A stretch of DNA of 26,910 bases, taken from Seison nebaliae. Taxonomy: Eukaryota; Rotifera; Pararotatoria; Seisonacea; Seisonidae. Below, in pieces: positions 10,439-22,258 of this stretch. Every line of letters begins with the position of its first letter. Positions within the stretch are counted from its first letter, which is position 1. The notes below the pieces were generated by a model, which searched no databases, had not been told where the DNA came from, and saw only the letters and a program-made list of their open reading frames with translations. The translations under genes and the position numbers were made by a program. Where the stretch lies: NCBI GenBank assembly GCA_023231475.1, contig JALJEE010002365.1, positions 1-26,910 on the forward strand, in the 5' to 3' direction.

Positions 10439-11507
10439 ATGTCTAAATTACCAAATGTTGGTGCCATGGAATTCCAACATATCCATGACATTCTCGATAG
10501 ATCGACGATCTATGAAATTTGTACATTCTATATGCCAATTCTCATGGTATTAACTGGAAGCATTTGTTTCATTGTCCTATTCTTCGTTGCAGCACCATAT
10601 GGGAGATATGTTAACAAGAAATTAGGTCCAACAATCAACGGAAAATTAGCCTGGTGTTTACAAGAATGTCCATCATTCTTTATTCCGATTTTCTGTCTCA
10701 TCGGATTCTCATTAGAATTGTTAAGAATTTCAATTAAATTTATTTATCTAATCATTCATATTTTTTAGTTCTGAGTATCATGCCAATTTCTATGAAACTT
10801 TAAACAAACCGAAAACCATCATATTATCTCTATTTACTTTCCATTATTTTTATCGGTTAAATATTTGAATATATTTATTCAATAATGATAACTATTTTTA
10901 ATTTTTTTCCTTTTTAATGGATTAAAAATTATGATATTGACAACAGATCTTTCATCTATCCACGTCTTATTGAGAAATGTAAACGAATGTCCATAATTAT
11001 TATGATGTTAGCTGGAACGTTTTCCATCTTCAATGGAACGATGCAAGCAATTACTAATACAATTCACGAATATGAACATAATCATCAGTTTCACGCATAT
11101 CATAAAAATGATTCATTTACTCCTCCATTTTTTTTAGGTTAAGAAATTTTTTTTTAAAAATCTTTCATTGTTTTATTATAGGAATTATCATATTTATCAT
11201 TGGATTTTTGATCAATATGCACTCTGATATTTTATTGATTAAACTGAGATCGAAGTCATCAAAAACGACTTATAGTATTCCTACAGGCGGCCTCTTCAAA
11301 TATGTCTCTTGCGCCAATTATTTTGGAGAATGTATTGAATGGACTGGTTATGCAATTGCATCTCAAACATTTCCAGCAATCGCTTTCTGTTTCTTCACTT
11401 GGGCTAATCTATTGCCGAGAGCGGTAGCTCATCATCGATGGTATAAAGAAAAATTCCGTGAATCATATCCATCAAAAAGGAAATGTTTAATTCCTTTCCT
11501 AATCTAA
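10439..11507 (+). CDS. SRD5A1: 3-oxo-5-alpha-steroid 4-dehydrogenase-like protein (SRD5A1/2 type)
   Basis: Membrane reductase of the steroid 5-alpha-reductase family, which reduces a C4-C5 double bond with NADPH in the endoplasmic reticulum. The true substrate in this animal is unknown. Exons are 10439-10719, 10769-10855, 10947-11137 and 11182-11507; phases 2, 2 and 1 match and give 294 residues (human about 259). Matches in order: APYGRY (52-57), AWCLQECPSFFIP (71-83, with the family's key Glu at 76), FTFHYFYRSFIYPRL (116-130, the HY-x-x-R-x-x-x-YP block), GFLINMHSD, then GGLFKYVSCANYFGECIEW and HHRWYKEKF with the terminal IPFLI. Several hydrophobic helices are evident. The 29-residue exon 2 was found only by alignment. 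An AATAAA lies 32 nt after the stop, and the next gene begins 121 nt after it. Confidence 0.93.
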
Positions 11508-11538
11508 AAGAATAGAATGAGGTCTGCAACGAATCAAA

Positions 11539-11544
11539 AATAAA
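11539..11544 (+). terminator. Poly(A) signal AATAAA for SRD5A-like gene
   Basis: Canonical hexamer 32 nt past the stop and 85 nt before the next start codon, showing how tightly genes are packed here. Confidence 0.65.
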
Positions 11545-11628
11545 GTGGAAAAAACTTTGTTTTCTATTTGTTTTATTTTGAGATAGAAATATTTCTGTTC
11601 AAAACCATCTTATCTTCTATCATAATAA

Positions 11629-13012
11629 ATGATCAAACATAAACGTTCACCGTCTCCTCATAAACATAAGAAGGAGATACAATTATATTTATGTCCCACT
11701 TTACCTTTACTCGATTATCGGACTAATTTGTTGGTGGATGAAGATATATTAAATATATCAAGTGATGAAGAAGAACAAGAAGATATGAACGATAAGTACA
11801 GAAAAGAAGGAATAAAATTAGATATGAATAACAAAACAGAAAATACAAAATTAGAACAAACGTCGTTCTTACCATTTGAAGAAGTTCTTTATAAAGATGA
11901 AATGAAAAGTAGGAAACGAATATATGACATGACAACGAATGATGAAAAGTTGTTTAATTCGTATAAGAATAACTCTAACAATAATCAGGCATGTGAGCGT
12001 CGTTGTAGCGTGAAAAAAAAATTAAATAACACAAATTGTGGTCGTTGTCCCAATAGTGGTAGAGCTGATGGATCGATTGATAGAAATAATCCTGTAGCCT
12101 CTGATATTGAAAGAGTTTTACCCAATGAGAACATTGGTTTTAATAGAGATGGTATGGCTGGAATTAATGAGGCACCTTCTCCCAATATCGATGGGATAGT
12201 GACTCCTAATTTTCGTGCTAGTGGTGGCGTTCCTAAGGGTGGCGTTCCTAAGGGTGCCATTGCTACTGGTGGTATTGGTACTGGTGGTGGTAGTATTGAT
12301 GGTGTTGTCCATAAAAAGAGTGCCCAGATTGGTCCTTTTCCAAATCATGGTTTTCGACCTATTAGAAGTGCATTGCCAAATGCTGATGATAGTGAACGTA
12401 TTGATGATTTAGGGAAAACTAACAAAGATAACGCACTGGGTGGTATTAGAGGACAGAACGGATCTAGTAAGATTCGATCAAAAACTAATTCTAAACACAA
12501 CTCATCACATAAGAAACGTAGTGAAGATGCTATTAAACAATCGTCTATATTTGATGGGAAAGAAAAAAATTCGTTCATTTCTGAGAAAGCACCAACATTG
12601 TTTTCTTCAAGCAAACATTCCGATCGCAGTAATGGAAAGAATTTCAATAAGGGATTATTTAATTTACCTTCAAAAACACCATCAGAAGAAGAGGATCATG
12701 ATTTACTTCAGCACATTCTTTCACCTGAATGTCAAATGAAATTATTAGAAAAAGTTTTCATTTAAAATTTTTCACTCCATTTCTTCCTTCCATTTTTAGG
12801 GTATGTTTGAGCTCGATATTTTGATTGATCAACTGCGCAATTTTCGAATGAACTGCTCAGAATTTTGTGAATGGTTAGATGATTGCACAGGCAATGTTGA
12901 AGATTTTGAATCATTATATAATTTTACCGATCATCTTTTTGATGTGGCAATGTATGAACTGAACTACGATCCAGTTTTTCCAAATAGAACACTCAGAAGA
13001 AGGAGTCGTTAA
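11629..13012 (+). CDS. Uncharacterised low-complexity protein, 445 residues
   Basis: I do not recognise this gene. Exons 11629-12753 and 12800-13012 join in phase 0 across a 46-nt intron. The N terminus has a basic start (MIKHKRSPSPHKHKKEIQ) and a more ordered stretch YLCPTLPLLDYRTNLLVDED. An acidic cluster SSDEEEQED follows, then long polar disordered sequence. A Cys cluster (CERRC...CGRC) is near residue 122-140, and a Gly-rich section with a GGVPK duplication near 199-225. The C terminus (residues about 355-445) looks folded: DHDLLQHILSPECQMKLLEK, then ILIDQLRNFRMNCSEFCEWL and a Tyr/Phe/Asp-rich helix, ending in RRRSR. A basic, mostly disordered protein with a small C-terminal helical domain would fit a nuclear scaffold role, but that is inference. 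AATAAA at 13073. Confidence 0.75.
12223..12252 (+). repeat. 15-nt tandem duplication (GGVPK x2)
   Basis: Two perfect copies of ggtggcgttcctaag in frame encode GGVPKGGVPK within the Gly-rich section of the uncharacterised protein. The unit length (15 nt, five codons) is the same as the duplication in XRN2. Confidence 0.9.
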
Positions 13013-13072
13013 GTTGAGTTGAGTCTGAGGAAGTTGAAAATATTAAAATTATTGAAAAACGATTTGTAATTG

Positions 13073-13078
13073 AATAAA
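13073..13078 (+). terminator. Poly(A) signal AATAAA for the uncharacterised gene
   Basis: Canonical hexamer 61 nt after the stop at 13012 and 179 nt before the next start codon. Confidence 0.6.
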
Positions 13079-13256
13079 TTATTTATTTTAATTGTAATTA
13101 ACAATAAGAATTATTTGAATTTGTCATTGGAAAATATTTGGAAAATATTGAAATTCCGTTACCACGGTAACGTATAAAATAAAATTAATTGCATAACTTT
13201 CTTCATTAATTCTTCAAATATTTCTTACACTTTTTCAAATAAGAATCAATGCGATA

Positions 13257-16200
13257 ATGAAATTGAAAGATAGTCGTCGAATTCGTTTATTTCTTTCATC
13301 ACCGTTTGGTGGGATGGAAATTGAACGAGAAGAATTTTTCCGATTACATCTTCCCAAAATCCGATGTTCCAATTAATTTTTTTCAAACAAACATCATTTA
13401 ATAATTATCTCTAGCACTTTGTGAAAAGAATGGATTCGAATTTACTTATGTTGATATGCGTTGGGGAATAACAACAGAAATGGCAAAATTGAACCGAACT
13501 GTCGATATTTGTTTGAATTCAATATCATTGTCTGATATTTTTGTTGGTTTTTTCGGACAACGATATGGATGGTATGGAGAGAATGATATGGCTTTACAAG
13601 CAGCAATCGACGTAGCATCGGAGAGGAATCCGTGGTTGAGAGATTATCGTGATCGATCTGTCACTGAATTAGAATTTCTTCACGGATTTTTGCGCAACAT
13701 TGAAATGAACTTGGAAATAATTCCAACAATTATTGGATTTAGATCAGAAGTTAATAATAATTTCTTAAATATTTTTTATGAAGTTCTCAAAGAATTATGA
13801 TGCTAAAGTTTATTCATCAACAACTAACGAAAAAACCAAAAAGAAACATATTGTGGAGAGCGATGAGGCAAAGGCAAAATTGAAGAAATTAAAAGAGAAT
13901 TGTAGTTCTCATCAAGATAAAGTCCCTAATTTTTAAACTTTCATTATCAATTTGTTCTATGAAGATGTTGAAATATATACCAGAGTATCAGAATCCGTTT
14001 GAAGTTGATTTTAATTAATTTTTTTCTTTCATCTACTTGTTCAGGGAGCAACTTTAATTTTTGAACAATTACTCAATTTTTTAGAGGAGCAATTACCTAT
14101 ACTCTCTGAAAATCTTCTCTCTTCTGCCATTATTTCAACATCTTTATTTGGAAAACATAATAAACAATTGTCGCTCTTTGTGAAAGAATTCAATGAATTG
14201 AAGTTCAGCGAATTGAAATTTAGAAAAAATTTTAGCAATTTTTTCATTGAATTTGATTTCCTTCGAAAACTGAAGGAATATGTTCTGCAATATTTATTTA
14301 ACGACCAAGGTTCAATTTTAATCGATTAATATTATAAAATTGAAAAAAAATGAAAATAGACGAATTACTCCCAATTACTTGTATTTCCCAACAACCCGGC
14401 TATGGGAAAACGGCCTTTCTTAACAATTTACTCCAAAAGTTAGAATGTAATGGGTTTAATGATTGGAAACCGAATAAGAATATTAATGGATTATATGTGA
14501 ATGCAAATCGTTTGATTCTATTAATTCCAATTTTCATCACAAGTGAATGTCATAATGAAGGTTCATGTTTTGATTATCACAATAATAAAATAATGGTAAT
14601 TTATTTATTTTTTTTAAATTGTGAATAATACTTTGCGAAATAAAACAAACTACTGTTTAAAATTAAGATCGAAGAACATTCGCAAAAAATCTTATTATAT
14701 ATCTTCGATTTTTGGTCCTACAATTTTCCATAAGAAATTCCAAAAAGTTTGAAATGTTCAAAACTTCATTAAATAAAGCGAATGATTTTAAGTTTAGAAG
14801 AAATCATTGAAAAATTGCTAATAGATGAAGATTTAGAAGAAATATTTTTTGATCGATTGGAACTTATGATAAATCGGTTGTTGGAATCGTTAAACCAAAT
14901 GGATGAAAATTTAGACATACGATTATTAGTGGATGGCATCGATCATTTGAATCTCCAATTGAATTCCAATTCCATTTCTTTTCTTCTCCATCTAACAAAA
15001 TACCGATTGAAAATCGTTCTGTTAACGACAAATGACGTAAGAGATCGTATCAAAGAAAAAGAAGTGTTCATCAGGAAAACTATTGGGATCATTAATGATA
15101 AACCCCTTCCTTTAGTGTCTTATACATTGGGAATGAATAAACAATTTTCAATTCAAGCTGAGAATGAAGTGATTGATGTTAAGAAAGAGTTTTTAATGGA
15201 ATTAATTGATATGGAAATAATGGAGAGAAATGATCGGCAGTTATTTATTGAAGTTCAGTAATTCAATTTTTAAATCTTCTCAATATTATAACAAAATAGA
15301 AATATCTTATTGAAAATCGTTCAAAAACATTATTACCAGAACAAATGAAACAACTAGTTGACTGTACTAATAATAAATCAATTTTCTATTTATTACTATT
15401 GATCGATGTTACATATCATTAAATTGAATTTGGTGATAGATATTTAATGTTGGGAAAAAAATGTTTTCTAGGAAATTTGTGCGGTTGGACATTATCGACA
15501 ATTAGATAAGAAAATATCATTATTAAGAAAATTAAAATTGTTATTATTCTTTTTAATAATTATAAGTTACTTTCCATTTGTCTAGTCCGTATGAGATAAT
15601 CATCGAAAAATTTCAACGATGGGAAAACGAATTTAATCCAGATACTAATTTGGTGAAAGAAGTTTTTAATAATTTCCTTCATAATAATAATTTGAAAAAA
15701 AAATTATTATTTCTAGATTATTGTTATCATCTATTGTTACGGTACTTTCATTACACCAAAAGATATTTATTATTATTTAAACGAATCGGTTAAATCTGTC
15801 GGTTTGGAATATGAGCAATTTGATACATTTTGGTCATCACTACGATATGGAATGGAAGATATTTTCATGTTTCGTGATTCTCTAGTTCATGTGTCATCCC
15901 AACATACCATCGATGCAGTCAGACATTATTATTTAGATCAAAATGAAGAGTTCATTTTCCTTTATATTTCCTATTCGTAAAACTTTTGAATTCGTCTAGA
16001 CTGGATCGAAGAATCAAATTATTTTCTATTAACGTATTATGGAAATCGGATGTTAATTTTTATATACTTTTAATTGTCATTATTTGCACATAGATATCTA
16101 AATGGTTAAATTTCGATATTAATCATTTTAATGCTGCAATGATCCAATTGAAATGGTTATATGATAATGGATTGATGAAGAACTGCCCAATTTCTCCAGT

Positions 16201-19200
16201 TAATGAATACAGTTTCATTTCAGTTCCCAATGAGCATTTTAGGTAGATGAAATATTGAACCGTAATAACAAATATTTAATGAAAAATTGTTCAGTTTTCA
16301 AGAATCTTAATAAAGATGTGATCGTTTCGATAGTGAAAAAATTGAATTTGAATTATATTGAACTTTTCACAATATTCTTCTACTACAATTTCTTAACCCA
16401 TGCTATATATAATTATAACATGAAATTATCTGAAGTTTTTTATTCGATTTCATGAGTAAAATTGGGATTCTTTTTTCAGATTCTTTATATAATTAGCGAT
16501 TTATATAAGAAGTATACGACGATGGAACAGAAGGAAAATTTACAAAATCTTTCTACTTATGTCTACGTGTGTTCATGCATCACTTATCGACAAATATTCG
16601 ATCGAAAGATCTCGCATATTATCGATCAACCGATATTTGTTGATATTCAAGTTATTTTAATTCAAAAATTAATTTTGTAATTTTATTTAAAATTTGAAGT
16701 TTATTTCATTAGTATTCAAATTCCATTTGAAGGATTATAATATGAAAGAATTTAATATCAATTATATTGTTGAAAAAATTGTTCATTTTGATTCGATCAA
16801 CCAATTTCCTTATGAAAAAATTATATAGAAAACAATTTATCGGTTTTACAAAAGTATGGATAAACCGCCTGATAACATACAATATGTTCAAGAACTTTTA
16901 TTTACTACTATGCTCAAAATGACAGAAATATGGCGTGATGTTTACCATCACTTTAATTCCGAACATTTGGTGATATTGAAAGATCTCTATAAATTTTATA
17001 AAACGTTTCTTCGTCTCTTATTATTTTCAGAATATGTTTAAAATATTATTTTTTACAGAAACTTCACTGGTCCTGATACGTTGAAGATCAATTTAACATT
17101 ATTAGATATCGAAGATTTGACATACAAAGAAGAATATGAAGAAGTTCCTAAGGAAATATTTTTAATAATTTGAAAACAAAAACTTTTTTATTGTGCTTTA
17201 GGTGAAGTGTATGTGCCAGAGAATTTTGGAGAAAGAATATTTTTCAATTGTTAATTGTCGTAATGAGAAGAATTTAGACGATTTGATAATTTCTAAATTT
17301 GATATTACAATGAAAGAAAGTAAAATTGTTGAAGAAACGTATAGTAAATATTATCAAAATACGTTAATGTCTGTTACAACAAAAATTGAGCCATTGGTAT
17401 TGTTATTGAGCTATCTATCAATGGCCTATCGACATTTGGATGACTTAAACGAAGCACTTGAAATTTCCAACTTATTATTACAAGTTATTCTGAATATTTT
17501 TCAATTTATCTTCTCATTTAACTGCGAACATAAAAAATGAAAAGTTAATTTATCGAATTAATCCCAGTTTCGATATGGCTCATTATTATGGTTTAATATT
17601 GAATCATTCTCTCTTACTTATAAGAAAAGGAGATTTAACATCAGCCACCTTAATCTTGCAACAGTTCAAATTTTATTAACATATTTTACTTCATATTTTA
17701 TTCTTTTAATAGTTTAAAAGATCATGTCGAATATTTATCAAATGATCAAGCGAAATTAAAAATGGAAATCTTATCAGCATTATCCAGATCATATTCACGT
17801 GCAGATGATCGAATATCTGCTTGTATTTACGCAAAGAAAGCATTAGATCTAGCTGTCGTTAATATTTCTCATAAAATTTCATTCAACTCAATATTTACAC
17901 AAAAAATTGTAAAGAATTTATATGGTGAAGAAAGGAAGCAATCTTTGGGTCTCACAGAGAATTATTTACAGACTCTCACTGTTAATGAAGATATGGAAGT
18001 AAAATATTTGGAACATAGTTATCATTTCGTAATCCATCTGCTTATTGTTCGATATGACGATTTTAGTTAAAAGAATTAATCGATTGGGTATCAACGGAAT
18101 CTATGAAGGGGAAACGAATTTATTTTGGAATCGATCTTCCATAAGTCTTCACGAGAGCATGATAAATTTTTATGCATTTCATTTAGAATCGACACATTAT
18201 CTGGATATTTGTTATTCCATGTTAATCTCAAACAATCTCGATCCACTTTACTGGTCCAATATATTGAAACAAGTTCAAATTTCTTTGAAAATGTCCCAGA
18301 ATTATTCTACTTACTATTAGCCGAAAAGAAGACCACCCGAATCATTTATTGATTCCCATGAATTACCGTTCTGTGTCGAAACCAATATTTATCGATTTCT
18401 TAAATTAGATATGCTAAAAGAAGCGAAATATTTGACAAAGAAACAAATCAATATTATTTATACTCATGCTCTATTCAATAAGGAACTTTCAGCTGAACAG
18501 ATCAATTCTAATCGGTTATTTATTTCATATTTAGAAATTTCAAATTAATGTAATATACCAGAAAACACTTTTCCCCTTTTATAATCCAACATTTTCTTTT
18601 CAGCAACGATCTGGAAAAATCAGAATTTTTCGTTAAAATTTTTGTCGAATATTATTCGGATAGTCGAGAGGGTTATCTTTCTGTCAATTTCATAATTTCA
18701 TGTGTAATTTATACCAATTTAGATTTGCCGTTGGCTTTATTAGAAATGTTTATGTTTTATGTGATAAGTAAAAAGTTTTCGACGGAACAAGTCAAATTTT
18801 TTCAAAAATTATTCGCTGATGATATTATTTCCAATCCAGTTATTTCTTATTAATTCTCACATTTTCATTTGTTTGTAAAGAATGTTAAAATTATAATTGG
18901 TCTAATCAACTACTTCGACGGCAATTTGTCAGTTGCGGGTACGAATTTACAATTTGCTACATCCTTCCTGTCAATGGACGTCATACAGATGCATGTTAAT
19001 CTTTAATGTATCAATCGTTTATTATAATATAATATAATATTATATAATATAAATATCTCATTTTACTGTAACTATCGTTAATTATTGTTTTTAGATCTTC
19101 ATAAAATCTTTCAAATGCATTCTACAATCATTTGAAGATAAGAATTATGTTGACCTTTATTCATTTGAGAAATGCGACATAATGGATGAAGAATTTATCA

Positions 19201-19397
19201 TTCATAATATCTTAATGCATCCGTATACTGACTATGATAAATATATTCTTTTGAGAATAAAGGAAGAGAAATTCATCAAATTTATTCTATATCAAATTGG
19301 TGGAAGCTTGATTAAATTTTACACATCGTTAACTGATGAAAATAAAGAACAATGTTTTGTTATGAAAAAATTATGTAGACAAGAGGATGTTAGTTAA
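13257..19397 (+). CDS. Nephrocystin-3-like protein: DUF4062, NACHT-type NTPase, TPR-like repeats
   Basis: Family of NPHP3/TTC41, large scaffolds; NPHP3 acts at the ciliary inversin compartment. I model 28 exons: 13257-13365, 13415-13749, 13793-13921, 13965-14003, 14045-14309, 14360-14595, 14675-14746, 14779-15252, 15300-15407, 15472-15539, 15586-15661, 15717-15976, 16000-16051, 16094-16198, 16243-16434, 16480-16650, 16733-16780, 16829-17004, 17059-17143, 17202-17483, 17545-17663, 17713-17998, 18067-18087, 18146-18253, 18321-18514, 18604-18838, 18881-18994, 19095-19397. Phases agree throughout, giving 1553 residues (human NPHP3 1330). DUF4062: RIRLFLSSPFGGMEIERE, YVDMRWGIT, FVGFFGQRYGWYG, SVTELEF (1-205). 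P-loop QQPGYGKTA (303-311) has Q for the first Gly; Walker B LLVDGID (D447). A helical NACHT tail follows (EICAVG, SSQHTIDAVRHYYLD). The C-terminal half is helical with TPR-like units (YLSMAYRHLDDLNEALEISN). Strongly diverged; the middle exons are least certain. NPHP3 or TTC41 is not decided. Confidence 0.8.
19020..19056. repeat. AT microsatellite in intron 27 of the NPHP3-like gene
   Basis: Repeated ataat/tataat units fill part of the 100-nt intron 18995-19094, one of the longest of that gene. Confidence 0.7.
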
Positions 19398-19486
19398 ATG
19401 ATCTATGAAAATCATTCAATCTTCTTTCCATCTTATTCTGCTTCGTTTCAAGTTGATGGTTGTCATAGATACGATGAAGAAATGGA

Positions 19487-20556
19487 ATGAATCGTCATCC
19501 CAAAATGAATCTGAATAATTGTTCAAATGATTATGAATTTAATGTAAATCTCCATCACTCATCCATTTCAAGTATTATCTTTAAATTTCATCTTTCTCAA
19601 TTGTGCATCGAAGAATCGACAAAGATTTCATTCTGATTTATATAATTCTTATTTTGTTGTTGAGTTCAATTCCTTTATTTTGTGCCATTATAATTAAATT
19701 TTCACATGTCCTTCTTATTGGACTTCTAATTACATTTCTCATTAACAAAGGCTTCCCCCTTTTTCAGTTGTTATTGTTTAATAAAAAATTTATCATCAAT
19801 TTGTTGATGAAAGATAGAAAGTTGAATATGGCGAAGTTTAATACAATATCAAAAAACAATTTCAATTTTAAATACTTGGACGCATCAAATATGTTACCTA
19901 TTCCGGTAATACTTGCTTTTATTTCTTCTATTCTGCTGCTACTCTTCTCATTTCTTCTATTTCTCTTCATCTTATTACGTCGTAATCTTCGTCAACAGCA
20001 GCATGAAGATAATTTAAAGAAAGAAAAAAAATTGGAAAAGAAAACAAAATCAACGAAAATCTTTACAATCTCCCAAACTAAAAACATTGACTTACCTCCA
20101 AATAATCTTCTTTTTGAATTGGACTCGAATGATGTTGAGAATATTCATTCAGCACTTTCTCAAGAGACAGTGGAAGATTCCAAAGAAGTATTTTCGTCAA
20201 TTAACTTTGATAATATAATTCCATTAAATACGAGCAAAGAAATGATGGAGAAGAAGATGGATGGAAATGAAAAAGTCGATTTCATTGCGTTTAATCGTCA
20301 TCATGTTTCTATTAATTCACATTATGGTAAAGTTGAACCAGCAAAATATCCGATTTTATATCTAATTCAACCTCGATTCTGTTGTTCAATTGAGAAGAAG
20401 AATCATTTAGTTGGGAAGAAGAAGAAAATGGTTGATTTTGAAAAGAAATGGTCGAATAATTTCCATTTGGAAAGGAGATTGAAAGCATTGAAAACGAGTA
20501 AAACAAAGCATACTTATATTCCTAATTCGTTCTTTCGTAGCAGTTGGATGAAATAG
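19487..20556 (+). CDS. Unrecognised membrane protein with two hydrophobic regions
   Basis: I do not recognise this protein. A frame is open from 19585 to the stop at 20556. Its first part is strongly hydrophobic (IYIILILLLSSIPLFCAIII and HVLLIGLLITFLI). A second membrane region lies at about 19900-19975 (PIPVILAFISSILLLLFSFL) and ends in RRNLRQQQ. About 190 polar, Lys/Glu-rich residues follow, so the tail is probably cytosolic. The first in-frame ATG is only at 19807, which would lose the first membrane region. A possible fix is a 34-nt first exon 19487-19520 joined to 19625, giving MNRHPKMNLNNYFILIYIIL; its splice sites are weak, so the start is unsettled. AATAAA hexamers at 20751 and 20764 lie just before the tail of the converging MPST gene. 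Confidence 0.5.
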
Positions 20557-20750
20557 AAATCGATTTCACTACAATCCTTTCCTCCAATAATTATATTATT
20601 TCAATCGTAATTATCAATCTAATTCTTTAGAATCTTTCAAAAAATTCTCTAAAATTTTAATTGAAGAAAAGAAAATTATTTAGTTTTATCATCCCGATTT
20701 TACTTTAGATTGAATTATTTAAAGAATCCATTTTTTAATTACATTTCCAT

Positions 20751-20769
20751 AATAAAATTTTAAAATAAA
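20751..20769 (+). terminator. Paired AATAAA poly(A) signals for the membrane-protein gene
   Basis: Hexamers at 20751-20756 and 20764-20769, about 200 nt after the stop at 20556 and only 23-41 nt from the stop codon of the converging MPST gene. The two transcripts may overlap at their 3' ends. Confidence 0.5.
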
Positions 20770-20791
20770 ATTAAACAGAAAGAACAACAAT

Positions 20792-21893
20792 CTAATGGTG
20801 AGAAGTTATTGGTTCAGCTGGGGCACGGTAGTTTTCAATACGTTGTGGTGGTTCCATTAAACTCCATTCTAACCATGATCCATCGTATATCGCCAAATTA
20901 CGACAGCCACATAAGTATAAGGCGAAAAATATGATACAGCTCGTTATTCCTGTACCACACATACATACAACAGTATATCGACTATGACGGCTACTTTCCG
21001 ATAGGAGACTTGAGAATGAAATAGTTTCCAATGAATCATGTTTATTGGCATCTTGTACTTTCTTCACGGAAGAACAATTTATTTTGATATTGGCGAAATA
21101 TTCTTTTAATTCATCAACACTTAAAAACATTTTAGTTTTCTTATTCAATAAATCTCCAAATGGTATATTGATTGCTCCTGGAATATGACCACTGGGACAT
21201 GCTGGTCTGGGTTCAAGTCCTGTTCCATCGAATCTTTCTTTAGCTCGTGCATCAACTACCCTGTATTTGTGTGTATGATTATCTGTCTGCTTCTCCAGCA
21301 TCTCTCGCGTAACTACAAGTTTTGGAGAAATTTTACAACTGAAATCTGGATGGAAAGTCATAATTTTTGAATTCTTCTTCTCGCCATTATAATGAGTGGT
21401 TTCATAACCGTTCGATTTCCAAGCCGGCAAACCTCCATCTAACACAGACACTCGTCGGTATCCCATGTAACGAAATAGGAACCAAACACGACATGCACTA
21501 AAACATCCACTAACGGTGTCATTATCATAAACAACTACTTGTGTCCTCTTCGTATGTAAACCAAATTTACTAATGTATCTAAAGAAATGGATGAAGGAAA
21601 AATGAAAGGAAATGTAAAAGTGACTTGGTAAATAACTCTACTGATGGCAACATATGATGAAGATGTGGTTGTGCAGGTTCTGAACACTCATCAATATTAA
21701 AGAAAATAGCACTAGGTATATGTTCGTGAAGATACTCCTTATAACAATCTCTATCCTTTTCTGATGGTCTCGGATATGAACAATCGATTAAAAATATTCT
21801 TCTCGATTGTACACGTTCCTTCAACCACTTACTCGTCACAAGTGGATTGACTTTTTCATTTCGAGTATATTCTGAACCACTAAGGGAAGACAT
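20792..21893 (-). CDS. MPST: 3-mercaptopyruvate sulfurtransferase / rhodanese-type (MPST/TST)
   Basis: Two-domain rhodanese that moves sulfur from 3-mercaptopyruvate to a thiol acceptor in cysteine breakdown. Exons are 21893-21625 and 21578-20792, joined in phase 2 across a 46-nt intron, giving 351 residues (human MPST about 297). The N-terminal inactive rhodanese domain reads FLIDCSYP (34-41), HIPSAIFFNIDECSEP (58-73), VVVYDNDTVSGCFSACRVWF (104-123) and VSVLDGGLPAW (133-143). The catalytic domain has VVDARAKERFDGTGLEPRP (197-215), SGHIPGAINIPFGDLL (219-234) and catalytic Cys297 in the loop CGTGITS. The loop is close to CGSGVTA of MPST and unlike CRKGVT of thiosulfate sulfurtransferase. YLCGCRNLAIYDGSWLEW is conserved. 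A Ser/Lys/His-rich insert of about 30 residues (261-290) precedes the catalytic strand. No obvious mitochondrial leader is seen. Confidence 0.93.
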
Positions 21894-22179
21894 ACGCCTT
21901 ACATAAAATCAGAAAAAATATAATAGAAACACAAAATTCAAGTTAACTTTCTTCTTTCATTCCATAATGTATTTATAATGTCAACTTTGGGATCACTTGT
22001 CGGAGAAACAGTTCAAGAGAATTAGGATAAAAGTGTTTCGTCCTTATTATCAATTCGATTATACGGAACAGTCGTTATATTTTAAGACTATTTGATATTG
22101 TTGTGAATTCTTTGAAAAAATGAGTAAAACTTAATTATTTTTATCTCATTTATATATGAATTTAAGTACTTACTTTCGT

Positions 22180-22252
22180 GGGGATGTAGCTCAATTGGTA
22201 GAGCGCGTGCTTTGCATGTACGAGGTACGGGGATCGAAACCCCGCATCTCCA
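22180..22252 (+). tRNA. tRNA-Ala (anticodon UGC)
   Basis: A full 73-nt cloverleaf: acceptor ggggatg pairs with catctcc (one G-T pair) and discriminator A is at 22252. The D arm is gctc/gagc, the anticodon stem cgtgc/gtacg has loop tttgcat with TGC at 22213-22215, and the T arm cgggg/ccccg has loop atcgaaa. The CCA end is not encoded and there is no intron. The internal A box (tagctcaattgg) and B box (gggatcgaaacc) look normal, so it is probably functional. It lies in the gap between the divergent MPST and TTLL5 genes. Confidence 0.97.
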
Positions 22253-22258
22253 AAAATG

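Noticed and set aside
10721-10768. Exon 1 of the SRD5A-like gene running to the stop at 10768
   Set aside because: That reading gives no match to the family, while splicing at 10719 to 10769 restores the HY-R-YP block in phase.
11985-12647. Several minus-strand open frames under the uncharacterised gene
   Set aside because: They are mirror images of low-complexity and Gly-rich plus-strand coding sequence and show no family similarity; the plus-strand frame is longer and splices cleanly.
14360-15252. Reading the NACHT-like gene as an NLR immune receptor
   Set aside because: The DUF4062 domain in front and helical TPR-like repeats behind fit the NPHP3/TTC41 group better; no LRR, CARD or death domain is seen.
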